Part shown: piece by piece, positions 17,175 through 25,539 of the stretch
Position numbering within the stretch: position 1 is the first letter of the stretch
Layout: each line of letters begins with the position of its first letter
NCBI GenBank assembly: GCA_036258055.1
Contig: DATAEK010000412.1
Location: 1 to 35,036, forward strand
Length of the DNA stretch: 35,036 nt
Reading direction: 5' to 3'
Source of the DNA: DATAEK01 sp036258055
GTDB lineage: Bacteria > Acidobacteriota > Vicinamibacteria > Vicinamibacterales > 2-12-FULL-66-21
Program-made: the position numbers and the translations under genes
The notes under the pieces: model-generated
Seen by the model: only the letters and a program-made list of their open reading frames with translations
The model's database searches: none
Told to the model about the DNA's origin: nothing

Positions 17175-17633
17175 CTACCGTGGCTCCAGGATGATCTCGC
17201 GCGACAGCCGGTTTCCGAGGACTTCGCGGATTTCCAACCGCTCCTTGTAGCCCTGACGCACCTTCTCGTCGCCGCCGAACAACTTCTGCCCGAGCGCATC
17301 AGCCTTCGGCTCGGCGGCCTCCATGGACGCGAGATCCTTGTATTCCGTCATCAGCATCAGGTTCCAGTCCGCCGGGTTGTGGGGCTCGCTCCCAATCACC
17401 TTGTACCCGATGATCAGGCCTTCCTTCTTCAACGCTTCCTGCTCGCGCTTCCACTCGCCCGCCACGTAATTGAGATACGCCGTCTCCATCCCCGGCTTCA
17501 TCTTGATGAACGCGATGTCCCAGACAGAGCCGTTCTTGTACGGCCGCGTGACTTGTGCGGAGAGCGACATTCCGGCCGCGGCCGCCCCGACGATGACGAG
17601 CGCGACGATGAGCAACTTGTGTCTGTGCAGCAT
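17175..17633 (-). CDS. Small exported protein, possible dimeric alpha/beta-barrel (ABM/NIPSNAP-like) fold
   Basis: A 152-residue protein. The ATG at 17633 has AAGGA 7 bases upstream on the minus strand. The first ~27 residues form a signal peptide (LLIVALVIVGAAAAGMSLSAQ). The mature part starts VWDIAFIKMKPGMETAYLNY and continues with LIIGYKVIGSEP and WNLMLMTEYKD. This strand-helix-strand pattern is that of ferredoxin-like dimeric alpha/beta barrels. Such proteins may be monooxygenases or heme or ligand binders, but no catalytic residues can be assigned. It is 52 bases from the probable start of the kinase-TPR gene, so the two may share a transcript. Confidence 0.7.
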   Translation of the reverse strand: MLHRHKLLIVALVIVGAAAAGMSLSAQVTRPYKNGSVWDIAFIKMKPGMETAYLNYVAGEWKREQEALKKEGLIIGYKVIGSEPHNPADWNLMLMTEYKDLASMEAAEPKADALGQKLFGGDEKVRQGYKERLEIREVLGNRLSREIILEPR

Positions 17634-17714
17634 GAGTGTGTCCTTGTGATGTGAAGTGTGAAACTAATGTCCCGCCCCGCGGCTCGCGGAACGGGACACC
17701 CCTCCGGGCTTTAC

Positions 17715-17757
17715 CGGGATGCTGACGCATCCCGGATGGCAAATGGCAAATGGCAGA
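17715..17757. repeat. Intergenic palindromic element, ATGGCAA family, copy 2
   Basis: A perfect 8-bp hairpin (17715-17722 with 17727-17734, loop TGAC) is followed by three tandem ATGGCAA/ATGGCAG units (17736-17757). The layout matches copy 1 at 6021-6063: the same GGATGC-TGA-GCATCC core followed by ATGGC units. It lies beyond the stop of the TPR gene (17787) and upstream of the small exported protein gene. Unlike copy 1, no complementary GCCAT block follows. Confidence 0.7.
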
Positions 17758-17786
17758 TCGGCGGATCGGCCATGCCGTCGCGTCGT

Positions 17787-19235
17787 TCAGCTGCCGGCTT
17801 TGGTCATCGCACGACCGCGGATCGTTGCGTAGGCCAGGCTGTTCTCGTTCCACTGCGCGACCTTCTTGAACAGCCCCGAGGCGTCGGCCGCCCGCCCCGA
17901 TTTCTCGCTGGCCACCGCCTGCAGGTAGATCACGTACGGATCGGCAGGATCAGACTTGGACAGCGATTCCAACGCGGGCGCGTATTGCTGTTGTTCGAGC
18001 GCCAGGAGGCCTCGCGCGCGGTTGACCCGCTGCTGATCGGCCGGGTTGCGACGCTTCGCCGCCGCTTCTTCGGCCTGGCCGACCATCGCCTTGGCCTCGG
18101 CGAACTTGCCCTGCGCTCCCATTATGCGGGCCCGCATGATTCCGGACGACACCGCGGCGCGCTCCTTGACCGACGCGGGCAATGACGTATCCGCGGCGAG
18201 CGCCGACGCCTTCGCGACGTGCGGCTCGGCCTGGTCGGCCTGACCCGACTCGATGAGGACGAACGCGGCGTCGTAATGCGCGCCGATCGCGCGGGTCACG
18301 AGGTTGTTCGTCAGCGCCAGGGTCGCGATCTCGTCGAGCGTCTTCAGCGCCTGCGCGGTATCGCCTTGATGCACGTACGAGATTGCGATGTTGTCCATCG
18401 CGTCGAGCTTCGCGTCGACGTCGGGAGACTTCGCCAACTGCTGCTGGTACCAGCTTCGACCGCCGTCGAAGTCCTTTTTGAAGACCAGGTTCGTTCCGAC
18501 GCCAGCCAGCGAGCCCGTAAACGCGGCGTCCTTCGCGAGCGCGGCCTTGTACTGCACGATGGACTCGTCGTACCGGCCCATCTTCATCAGGAGCTCGGCA
18601 TACGAGTCATACGGGTTCGGCCGGTCGGGCAGCAGCGAGATGTATTTCTTGAACGATGCCTCTGCCCCGGCGTAGTCCCCAGTCGCCGATTGCGCGTACC
18701 CCAGGTTGTTGTAGGCCGGCGCGTACGCGGGATCGATCTGTGTGGCCTTCTTGAAGTAGGCCGCGGCCGTCTTGTTGTCGCCGAGCACACCCCGGTAGTG
18801 GAAGCCGACGAGGGTTTGCACGCGCTTATCCCCTGGAAAGGCTGCCAGAAGGGCGTCGAGATGCTGCTTGGCAGCCACGACATTACCGTCCGCCTGCTCC
18901 TTGGCGGCGAGAATCCAGTGCTTTTCGCCAGGTGACACCTTATCGGCCAGACTCACGGCCTTGTCCCGGTTCTCCCGGGCGACCGTGAAACCGCCGCCCA
19001 CCTGTGCTCGCAGCAGATAGGCCATGGCAAACCCGGGATCCTTGGCGATGGCCTGCTCAACCAGCCCCGCGGCCGCTTCGGTCTCGATGTTCTCCGACTT
19101 CTCCTGCGCCCGCATGTACAACTGCAGGGCCTCTTTAGAGGTCGTGGTGATCGGCACGTCACCCTGTGCCGCAACCATTGTGGCGCCCGCCAGCATGGCC
19201 ATCGTGAGCGCGAGCGATCGCTTCGCCGTTTTCAT
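17787..19235 (-). CDS. Exported TPR-repeat protein
   Basis: A 482-residue protein. The ATG at 19235 precedes a clear signal peptide (KTAKRSLALTMAMLAGATMVAAQ). An AAGGA ribosome site lies about 9 bases upstream; the frame extends to 19283 without support. Most of the protein is TPR-like helical pairs, for example APAYNNLGYAQSATGDYAGAE, PYDSYAELLMKMGRYDES and NIAISYVHQGDTAQALK. Residues ~80-400 are covered by about eight such units. By family knowledge it is a periplasmic scaffold for protein-protein contacts; the partner is unknown. It is divergent from the ECF sigma gene across about 150 bases, which must contain both promoters. Confidence 0.85.
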   Translation of the reverse strand: MKTAKRSLALTMAMLAGATMVAAQGDVPITTTSKEALQLYMRAQEKSENIETEAAAGLVEQAIAKDPGFAMAYLLRAQVGGGFTVARENRDKAVSLADKVSPGEKHWILAAKEQADGNVVAAKQHLDALLAAFPGDKRVQTLVGFHYRGVLGDNKTAAAYFKKATQIDPAYAPAYNNLGYAQSATGDYAGAEASFKKYISLLPDRPNPYDSYAELLMKMGRYDESIVQYKAALAKDAAFTGSLAGVGTNLVFKKDFDGGRSWYQQQLAKSPDVDAKLDAMDNIAISYVHQGDTAQALKTLDEIATLALTNNLVTRAIGAHYDAAFVLIESGQADQAEPHVAKASALAADTSLPASVKERAAVSSGIMRARIMGAQGKFAEAKAMVGQAEEAAAKRRNPADQQRVNRARGLLALEQQQYAPALESLSKSDPADPYVIYLQAVASEKSGRAADASGLFKKVAQWNENSLAYATIRGRAMTKAGS

Positions 19236-19383
19236 ATGTGTGGGTCCTTCCGGTATGGGTCGGCGTGGGTCGCACACCACCATGAGGCGGTCTGGTCTCG
19301 CAACCGCCTACTTAAGAAATGCGCAGGAAGGTCGCCGGATCTATCAACGGCTGAACTAAAATGTCTCGACTCACCAAAAACCG

Positions 19384-19980
19384 ATGATTACTGCCGACGG
19401 GCACTCGGACACGTCAGAAGACCGTCCGGCGCGCCGGGTGACGGATCTGCTGACTGCCTGGAGCAACGGGGACCGCTCCGCCCTGGACGCGGTGATCCCG
19501 CTCGTCCACGACGATCTGAAGCGCCTCGCCAGGCGATTCATGGCCCACGAGCGCACAGGCCACACGCTGCAGCCCACGGCCCTGGTCCATGAGGCCTACG
19601 TGCGGCTGGTCGGTGAGCGGGCGATGCAGTGGCAGAACCGCGCGCACTTTCTCGCCGTGGCCGCTCAGTTGATGCGCTTTATCCTGGTCGATGCTGCGCG
19701 ACGCCGGCGGATTCCCAGGCGGGGCGGCGATCTCCGGCGCGTCACTCTCGGCGACGCGATGGCAGTCGCCGACGACAGTCATGCCGGGGTGCTCGCCTTG
19801 GATCAGGCGCTTTCGAGCCTGGGGAAGATCGATGAGCGGAAAGCCCGCGTGGCCGAGATGCGACTGTTCGGTGGCGCCAGCGTGCAGGAGTCGGCGGAGG
19901 CCCTCGACGTATCCGCCGTGACGGTCATGCGCGACTGGCGGTTCGCGAAGGCGTGGCTTCAGCGCGAGCTGGAAGCATGA
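19384..19980 (+). CDS. ECF-type RNA polymerase sigma factor (Sigma70_ECF family)
   Basis: A 198-residue protein. Region 2 covers about residues 20-95 (VTDLLTAWSNGD, LVHEAYVRLVG, FLAVAAQLMRFILVDAARRRR). Region 4 covers about 135-190, with a helix-turn-helix at VQESAEALDVSAVTVMRDWRFAKAWL. The LQPTALVHEAYVRL and ARRRRIPRRGG segments are typical of the PF07638-type sigma factors abundant in Acidobacteria and Planctomycetes. These often sit beside a Ser/Thr kinase rather than an anti-sigma factor, as here: the kinase gene begins 14 bases after this stop. Regulation by the kinase, possibly by phosphorylation, is an inference. A TAAAAT at 19356-19361 could be a -10 box, but no convincing -35 is visible. 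Confidence 0.9.
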   Translation: MITADGHSDTSEDRPARRVTDLLTAWSNGDRSALDAVIPLVHDDLKRLARRFMAHERTGHTLQPTALVHEAYVRLVGERAMQWQNRAHFLAVAAQLMRFILVDAARRRRIPRRGGDLRRVTLGDAMAVADDSHAGVLALDQALSSLGKIDERKARVAEMRLFGGASVQESAEALDVSAVTVMRDWRFAKAWLQRELEA

Positions 19981-19993
19981 CGACGCCGGCCAA

Positions 19994-22993
19994 ATGCCGC
20001 CTTCCATCCGATCGATGTCCACGCAGGTCGTCGCGGTGACGCCACGAATGGCCAACACCCACAGCCGGCAATCCGTAGACGAGCTGTTTCACGCCGTGCT
20101 CGAGCAGCCGCCATCGGAGCGCACCGCATTCCTCGCAGCCGCGTGTGGCGACGACCGGGCCCTGCACGCAGAGCTGTCGTCGCTGTTGGCCGCGGATGGT
20201 CGCGCGTCGGACGACGCGCTCGCCGCTCTGCCGGCGGAGATGGCGGCGGACTGGATCGCCGATCGGGAAAGAGATCTCCCAGCAGGTCATCTCCTGGGAC
20301 GTTATCGCGTGCTCGATCGAATCGGCGCGGGCGGCATGGGCGAGGTCTACAGGGCCGAGGACACGTCGCTCCACCGAGTCGTGGCCGTGAAACTGCTTCC
20401 GTTGCGGTTCCTCGCGGACACCGACCGGACACGGCGCTTCGAACACGAGGCCCGCGCCGCCTCCGGCCTCAACCACCCGAACATCGTCACCATCCACGAG
20501 ATTGGCAGCTCGAACGGGTTGTTGTTCATCGTGTCGGAGTTCGTTGAGGGGGAGACGCTTCGTACGACTATCGCGCGCGGTCCGCTGCCATTCGGCACGC
20601 TGGTGGACATCGCCATCCAGATTGGCGGCGCGCTGGCAGCGGCCCATTCCACCGGCATCGTCCACCGGGACATCAAGACCGACAACGTCATGGTGCGGCC
20701 GGATGGCATCGTGAAGGTCCTCGATTTCGGCATCGCCAAGCTTGCCGAGCCGTCGCGCAGGGCGCTCGCGGGCTCGCACGCGGCGACCGCGACGGGAACG
20801 GTGATGGGCACGGTGTGCTACATGTCCCCCGAGCAGGCCCTTGGTGAGGCCGTCGATCACCGGAGCGACATCTTCAGCCTGGGCGTGGTCCTCTACGAGA
20901 TGGCGGCGGGCAGATTGCCCTTCTCGGGACCGAGCGACGCGGCGATCTACGACGCGATGCTGCACGGCACGCCGGAACCTGCGACGACGGTCAATCCGGA
21001 TCTACCGGCGGATCTCGATCGGATCATCGCCCGTACGCTCGAGTGCGAGCGCGAGCTTCGTTACCAGACTGCATCCGATCTTGCGTCGGAGCTGAAGAGG
21101 CTTCGCCGTCGGTCCGCGGAACGGTCCGTCGTTCGACGCCCGGAGTCCATGCGCCGCGGAATCGAGGCTCGCGTGACCCGGCACACCGGCCGCCGGGCGC
21201 TGCGGTGGGCCGTGAGTGCGGTGATTGGCGTGCTGGCGGCCGCGGCAATCTGGTCGCGCTGGCCTGAAGACCATTCGCAGCGGACCACGCCGCCCGTTCG
21301 GCGGTTCGTGCTCACGCTGCCTTCGATCATCGAACCCGAACAGGCGCCAGGCGCGACGGCCGTCATCTCGCCAGATGGGCAGCACATCGTGTACGTGCAC
21401 GGTCCGGCGGCCCGTCGAAGCCTGTACGTTCGGGACATGGACCGGCTGGACGACAGGCCGCTGCCTGGCACCGAGCTCGGGCACATGCCGTTCTTCTCGC
21501 CCGACAGTCAGTGGGTCGGGTTCGTGGCGGCGGGCGAACTGCGGAAGGTGCGCCTTGCCGGCGGTCCGCCCCAGCGAATCTCGGTCGACGTCGCTGGTCA
21601 GCGCGGCGCCTCATGGGGTCCCGACAACCACGTCGTCATTGCCACCGCTGACGGCAGGCTGCAGCGCATCTCCGCAGACGGAGGCACACTCGAGCCGATC
21701 GCGGCGCCCGATGGCGCTCGCGGCGAGCTCGCCTACCGATGGCCGGAAGTGCTTCCGGGCGGTCGTGCCGTGACCTACACAGTCGTTGAGGGATCCGATG
21801 GCCAGGCCACCGGCAGGCTTCACCTGCAGGCTATCAGGCTCGACACCAAAGAGCGGCGGCCCATCGTCGCCGGCGCGTCGTATGGCCGGTACGCAGCGTC
21901 GGGTCACCTCTTGTACTACCGTGCCGGTGGGCTGGAGGCGGCGCCGTTCGACGCGGCCACGCTCGACGTGACGGGCCCGGCGGTGTCTCTCGCGGAGCAG
22001 GTGGTCGGGATGGCCGGGTGGAGCGCGCCCGACGGGGCGGCGAACTTCAGCATCTCGAGCGACGGCACGCTCATCTACATTCCGGGCCCGACGAATCCCA
22101 TCGAGCGGTCCGTCTTCTGGGTCGATCGCAGCGGGGCCGAGCACGCCCTGGCGCAGCCGCGGCGCGCGCTGGTGGATCCGAGTCTCTCGCCGGACGGCCG
22201 CTACCTCGCGCTCATCGTGAATGGGTCCGTGTTCGTCGTGAATCTCGTGACTCAGTCGTGGCTGCAGATCACACCCCAGTCGGGTGTGGCGATGGCACCA
22301 GTCTGGACGCCTGATGGCAAGCGCCTCGTCTACGCGAAGCTACTCGGCGCACACACTCGGCTTTTCTGGAGGTCAGCGGACGGCGCGGGAGCCGAGCACG
22401 AGCTCTGGTCGGATCCGGTAACGAACGCGTATCCCACATCGTTTTCACCGGATGGGTCGATGCTGGCGCTGATGCGGATGGCGCCCGGCTCGGTACGATG
22501 GGATGTCTGGATGCTGCGTGTTCGCCCGGAGCCGCCCGAAGCCCGGCCCTTGCTGGCGACGAACGCCAGCGAGCGACATCCCGAATTCTCCCCCGACGGC
22601 AGGTGGCTGGTCTTCGTATCGGACGAGTCCGGTCGAGACGAAGTGTACGTGCAGCAGTTTCCCTCAGCCGGCGGCAAGCTGCAGATTTCATCCGACGGCG
22701 GCACCGAGCCGCGCTGGAATCGAAACGGGCGGGCGATCTTCTATCGAGAAGCCGATCGCATGATGGAAGTTGCGGTGGAAACGCACCCCGATGTGTCGAT
22801 CGGCCGGCCGCGTCTGGTGTTCGAGGGCGCGTATCAGGATGTCGGCGCCGTACTCGACTACGACGTCGCCCCGGACAGCGAGCGTTTCCTGATGCTCAAA
22901 GCCAGCGAGACGAACGCCAGCTACATGCATCTGCACGTCGTGCTGAACTGGTTCGACGAGCTCCGGCGGCGTGCTCCGGGCGCATCGCGGTAG
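19994..22993 (+). CDS. Membrane Ser/Thr kinase with extracytoplasmic PD40 (TolB-like) propeller
   Basis: Up to 999 residues. The start could be ATG 19994, 20015 or 20048; the conserved N-terminal segment SVDELFHAVLEQPPSERTAFL begins just after the last. The kinase domain (about 105-370) has IGAGGMGEVY, VAVKLL, HRDIKTDN, DFG and MSPEQALGE, so it should be active. A single TM helix lies at about 401-420. The rest is a beta-propeller with repeats such as SPDGQHIVYV, SPDSQWVGFV, SPDGRYLALI and SPDGRWLVFV. By family knowledge this is a Hanks-type receptor kinase with a TolB/PD40 sensor. It follows the ECF sigma gene by 14 bases, so the two form a probable operon and signalling unit. The ligand is unknown. 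Confidence 0.9.
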   Translation: MPPSIRSMSTQVVAVTPRMANTHSRQSVDELFHAVLEQPPSERTAFLAAACGDDRALHAELSSLLAADGRASDDALAALPAEMAADWIADRERDLPAGHLLGRYRVLDRIGAGGMGEVYRAEDTSLHRVVAVKLLPLRFLADTDRTRRFEHEARAASGLNHPNIVTIHEIGSSNGLLFIVSEFVEGETLRTTIARGPLPFGTLVDIAIQIGGALAAAHSTGIVHRDIKTDNVMVRPDGIVKVLDFGIAKLAEPSRRALAGSHAATATGTVMGTVCYMSPEQALGEAVDHRSDIFSLGVVLYEMAAGRLPFSGPSDAAIYDAMLHGTPEPATTVNPDLPADLDRIIARTLECERELRYQTASDLASELKRLRRRSAERSVVRRPESMRRGIEARVTRHTGRRALRWAVSAVIGVLAAAAIWSRWPEDHSQRTTPPVRRFVLTLPSIIEPEQAPGATAVISPDGQHIVYVHGPAARRSLYVRDMDRLDDRPLPGTELGHMPFFSPDSQWVGFVAAGELRKVRLAGGPPQRISVDVAGQRGASWGPDNHVVIATADGRLQRISADGGTLEPIAAPDGARGELAYRWPEVLPGGRAVTYTVVEGSDGQATGRLHLQAIRLDTKERRPIVAGASYGRYAASGHLLYYRAGGLEAAPFDAATLDVTGPAVSLAEQVVGMAGWSAPDGAANFSISSDGTLIYIPGPTNPIERSVFWVDRSGAEHALAQPRRALVDPSLSPDGRYLALIVNGSVFVVNLVTQSWLQITPQSGVAMAPVWTPDGKRLVYAKLLGAHTRLFWRSADGAGAEHELWSDPVTNAYPTSFSPDGSMLALMRMAPGSVRWDVWMLRVRPEPPEARPLLATNASERHPEFSPDGRWLVFVSDESGRDEVYVQQFPSAGGKLQISSDGGTEPRWNRNGRAIFYREADRMMEVAVETHPDVSIGRPRLVFEGAYQDVGAVLDYDVAPDSERFLMLKASETNASYMHLHVVLNWFDELRRRAPGASR

Positions 22994-23122
22994 GAGAGGC
23001 ACGAGGTTCTGCGATGCGTGGTCAAAAAGCGACGACGTGTCTCGTCTGGATCGTGCACTGTCATGAAACGGGTGCGGCCGCCGCCTCAGGCTGCCATTGC
23101 CGGTCCGGGGCATCCGATCTGC

Positions 23123-23218
23123 TCAGCGCGCGCTGACCTCCGCGACACAGATGTCCGGCTGCCGGTCCTCCAGCGTGAAGAAGAACTGCCCCCCCGCCCA
23201 CAGCGAAGTCGACCGCGG
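23123..23218 (-). pseudogene. Remnant of a protein C-terminus, probably kinase/PD40-like
   Basis: On the minus strand, directly after the stop of the gene at 23219 and in the same frame, ~31 codons read like a genuine C-terminal tail: STSLWAGGQFFFTLEDRQ followed by PDICVAEVSAR and TGA at 23123-23125. Tails of the form FYFTLxxRQSDIWVxEL are what I recall at the ends of acidobacterial kinase-PD40 proteins, so this may be the leftover of a deleted paralogue. No start codon or upstream body remains. Read-through of the TAG stop is the alternative. Confidence 0.4.
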
Positions 23219-23228
23219 CTACGCGGTC
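23211..23228 (-). terminator. Hairpin spanning the stop codon of the orphan gene
   Basis: A perfect 7-bp stem (GACCGCG with CGCGGTC) around a GCTA loop. The loop covers the TAG stop of the minus-strand gene (23219-23221). No T-run follows. Overlap with the coding end makes it a weak terminator candidate. Confidence 0.3.
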
Positions 23229-23962
23229 AGGGAGGAGAGTCCGTCCACGGCTGTCCGGACAATCGCGTCACGCTGGGCGCGCGAGATCCGGGACAGGCTG
23301 TTCTGCAGCTCGCGAACCGCCTTCTCGACGTCGTTGCGGATGGCGCGGGACAGACCCTGGCGGGGGAACTCGTACATCAGCAGATGGCCGCCCCATCCCG
23401 ATCCCGCGAAGATGGGGTCCACCCACTGATACGCATCGTCGCGCCCGACGCACGCCCAGATGTCGTGGGTCAGCACCGGCCGTCGCACGGACGGAGGACG
23501 CTCGCCGACCGCGGCATCGAGTTCCACGAGCAGTTGTTCGCAGAAGAATTCACGGACTTCCGGATCGAAGGTCGCGAACGGCTCGAGCCGGTTGAGCCGC
23601 TGACGCAGGGCGACACGGACGCGTCCCGCGATGAGCGCGCGAGGAACGATCACCAGCCGATGGAGCGCGACAGAGAGCCGGGGAAGACCAGGCGCGTAGC
23701 TGGCCTCGACGAGCACGGTCGAGAAGTGTTCTGTTTCCGTCTGAATGGCCGTGCGAAGGGGGTCGGCCGCGGCTGCCGCCGCGAGCTCCTTCCAGATCCG
23801 CCGTCGCGCGCGTGCCTGCGCGAAAATGCGAAGCCGATCCTCTGTGGCGCGCGCATTGACCGCGTTCGAGCCCTCGCGGGTCTTCATCCATGCGGCAAAT
23901 GGCTCGCGCACGAGCTGGCCGCGATAGCGCAGCCGGTCTTGTGAAACGTGGAACCAGCTCAT
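23219..23962 (-). CDS. Uncharacterised 247-residue protein
   Basis: The start at 23962 (MSWFHVSQDRL) is chosen because GAGG lies about 7 bases upstream on the minus strand. There is no signal peptide or TM helix. The protein is mostly helical and rich in arginine (ARARRRIWKEL, AGRVRVALRQRLNRLE). A more conserved-looking middle has LTHDIWACVGRDDAYQWVDPIF and GWGGHLLMYEFPRQGLSRAIR. I do not recognise the family and assign no function. It lies 124 bases downstream of the FAD oxidoreductase gene on the same strand, so co-transcription is possible. A putative terminator lies between them. Confidence 0.7.
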   Translation of the reverse strand: MSWFHVSQDRLRYRGQLVREPFAAWMKTREGSNAVNARATEDRLRIFAQARARRRIWKELAAAAAADPLRTAIQTETEHFSTVLVEASYAPGLPRLSVALHRLVIVPRALIAGRVRVALRQRLNRLEPFATFDPEVREFFCEQLLVELDAAVGERPPSVRRPVLTHDIWACVGRDDAYQWVDPIFAGSGWGGHLLMYEFPRQGLSRAIRNDVEKAVRELQNSLSRISRAQRDAIVRTAVDGLSSLTA

Positions 23963-24042
23963 GGTACGGCCTCGATGCCGTGCGAGCATCGTGCCGACTG
24001 CACACGCGCGGCTTGCCGTAGTGAGGGCGAAAACTCACATGG

Positions 24043-24069
24043 CGCCGACCACAAATCTGCAGGTCGGCG
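24043..24069 (-). terminator. Hairpin between FAD oxidoreductase and orphan gene
   Basis: A perfect 8-bp stem (CGCCGACC with GGTCGGCG) around an 11-base loop lies 17 bases beyond the stop of the FAD oxidoreductase. It is flanked on both sides by a near-copy AAATCTG. No T-run is present on the minus strand. Candidate terminator or processing site. Confidence 0.4.
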
Positions 24070-24086
24070 GCAAAATCTGTAGCTGG

Positions 24087-25430
24087 TTACCGCTGGACGC
24101 ATTTCTCATACAGCCCAGGGAACACGTTGTCGCGATCGTAGGTCGCCTTGAGCTTCTGATACGCGTCACCGTTGTAGATGCGATTGAACGCCTCTTCGCT
24201 CAGAAAAGAGGACGAGTAGAGCATCTTGATGCCTCCGAGCTCGAAGCATTTCCGATCGAGCAGGCGGGTCGTGTAGTACGGCTCCTGACCCGGGGTCTTC
24301 TTCACGTGGCAGTAGCAGCCCAGGTTCAGGTAGAGCTCGTGTGCGGCGATCGGGTACAGCGTCGGCGACCGTGACGTGCGGATCGGAACAATCGCCCACG
24401 GTCTGCCTTCGAGATCGATGTGTGACACCGCGAACTCGATGAGGTCGCGACCCGTCGCCCACGGAACCTCCCAATCCTGGATCAGCGGCTCGGTGTCCTC
24501 GCCGGCGTTCAGGTGGAGCAGACTTCGGATGGCGGCCGCCCGGTGCGTGTGGCGCGTGTAGAAGCTCGAATTCCGAAGCGTCAGCGGTGCGTAGCGCCGA
24601 AACAGGCGATAGGGCGGACTGTCCGGAATGTTCCAGAACCAATCGGGATCGTAACGGAACAGGTAGTCCTTCGTGGTGAGATATACGTCGCCCGGCTGCT
24701 GCGCCAGTTGATAGAAGACATGCTGCCGGAAGATGTCGTCGAGACGAGGCACCTCGTCGACCGATCGTGCCGTCAGGAGGAACAGGCGATCCGACGATAC
24801 GATCAGCCCCTCGATGAACTCGATCGACGGTTCCTCGGTTGCTGCCCGTATCGCTTCCAGATACGCCGGGACGCTCGCATGCACCGTCGTCGTCAAGTGC
24901 ACGAAAGGTTTCACCGGCACGAGCCGTATCGTCGCGCGAAGGACGTAGCCGAGCGTGCCGTACGAGTTCGGCAGTGCCTCGAACAGATCGGCGTGCGCAT
25001 TCGTGGCGCTGCTGACGGCGACGCGGCCGTCGCCGAGGAGGACGTCGGCGTCGATCAGGCCGTCGTGCACGAAGCCGTGCCGGAAACACGTGGATTCGAT
25101 GCCGATTCCGCAGATCGCGCCGCCGATGGTGATGTGTTTGAGCTCCGGCGTGACCGGCGGAATCAGCCCATGGGGCAGCGTGGCATCGACGATTCGTTCG
25201 AAGGTCGCGAGTCCCTCCACGTCGAGCGTGCGAGCGACGGGATCGACACCGATCAGGTGATCGAAGTCACTCAGATTCAGTCGCCGGACCTGTTCGTGGC
25301 GAGGCGAGTAGCGAAACAGGTTGGAAATCGATTTCTTTCGGAGGGCAATCCGTCCCGCGCCGTGGCGGAGGCCGTCCGCCACGCGTGCTTTCTTCACCGA
25401 GTACGCTTCGAGAGATTCGAGGGTGCTCAC
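24087..25430 (-). CDS. FAD-linked oxidoreductase, PCMH/DHCR24-like
   Basis: A 447-residue protein with a probable GTG start at 25430 preceded by GGCGGGG. The N-terminal half carries the FAD-binding PCMH fold: DHLIGVDPVARTLDVEGLAT, then PPVTPELKHITIGGAICGIG (the GG-containing FAD loop), HGFVHDGLIDADVLLGDG and YGTLGYVLRATI. The C-terminal half is the substrate-binding cap and has many aromatics (YDPDWFWNIPDSPPYRLF). The overall pattern resembles the DIMINUTO/24-dehydrocholesterol reductase branch, flavoproteins acting on C=C bonds of lipids. The bacterial substrate is unknown. No covalent FAD histidine can be confirmed. It is the first gene of a minus-strand pair with the orphan gene. Confidence 0.85.
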   Translation of the reverse strand: MSTLESLEAYSVKKARVADGLRHGAGRIALRKKSISNLFRYSPRHEQVRRLNLSDFDHLIGVDPVARTLDVEGLATFERIVDATLPHGLIPPVTPELKHITIGGAICGIGIESTCFRHGFVHDGLIDADVLLGDGRVAVSSATNAHADLFEALPNSYGTLGYVLRATIRLVPVKPFVHLTTTVHASVPAYLEAIRAATEEPSIEFIEGLIVSSDRLFLLTARSVDEVPRLDDIFRQHVFYQLAQQPGDVYLTTKDYLFRYDPDWFWNIPDSPPYRLFRRYAPLTLRNSSFYTRHTHRAAAIRSLLHLNAGEDTEPLIQDWEVPWATGRDLIEFAVSHIDLEGRPWAIVPIRTSRSPTLYPIAAHELYLNLGCYCHVKKTPGQEPYYTTRLLDRKCFELGGIKMLYSSSFLSEEAFNRIYNGDAYQKLKATYDRDNVFPGLYEKCVQR

Positions 25431-25539
25431 GACCCCGCCACGGCCGACGGCATACGTCAGGGTAGCGCATTACGCAGGACGAAGGGTTCCGCTCCACCAA
25501 CCGTACCCGCCGCCCGCTGGCCTTCCAGAGCAAACGTGC

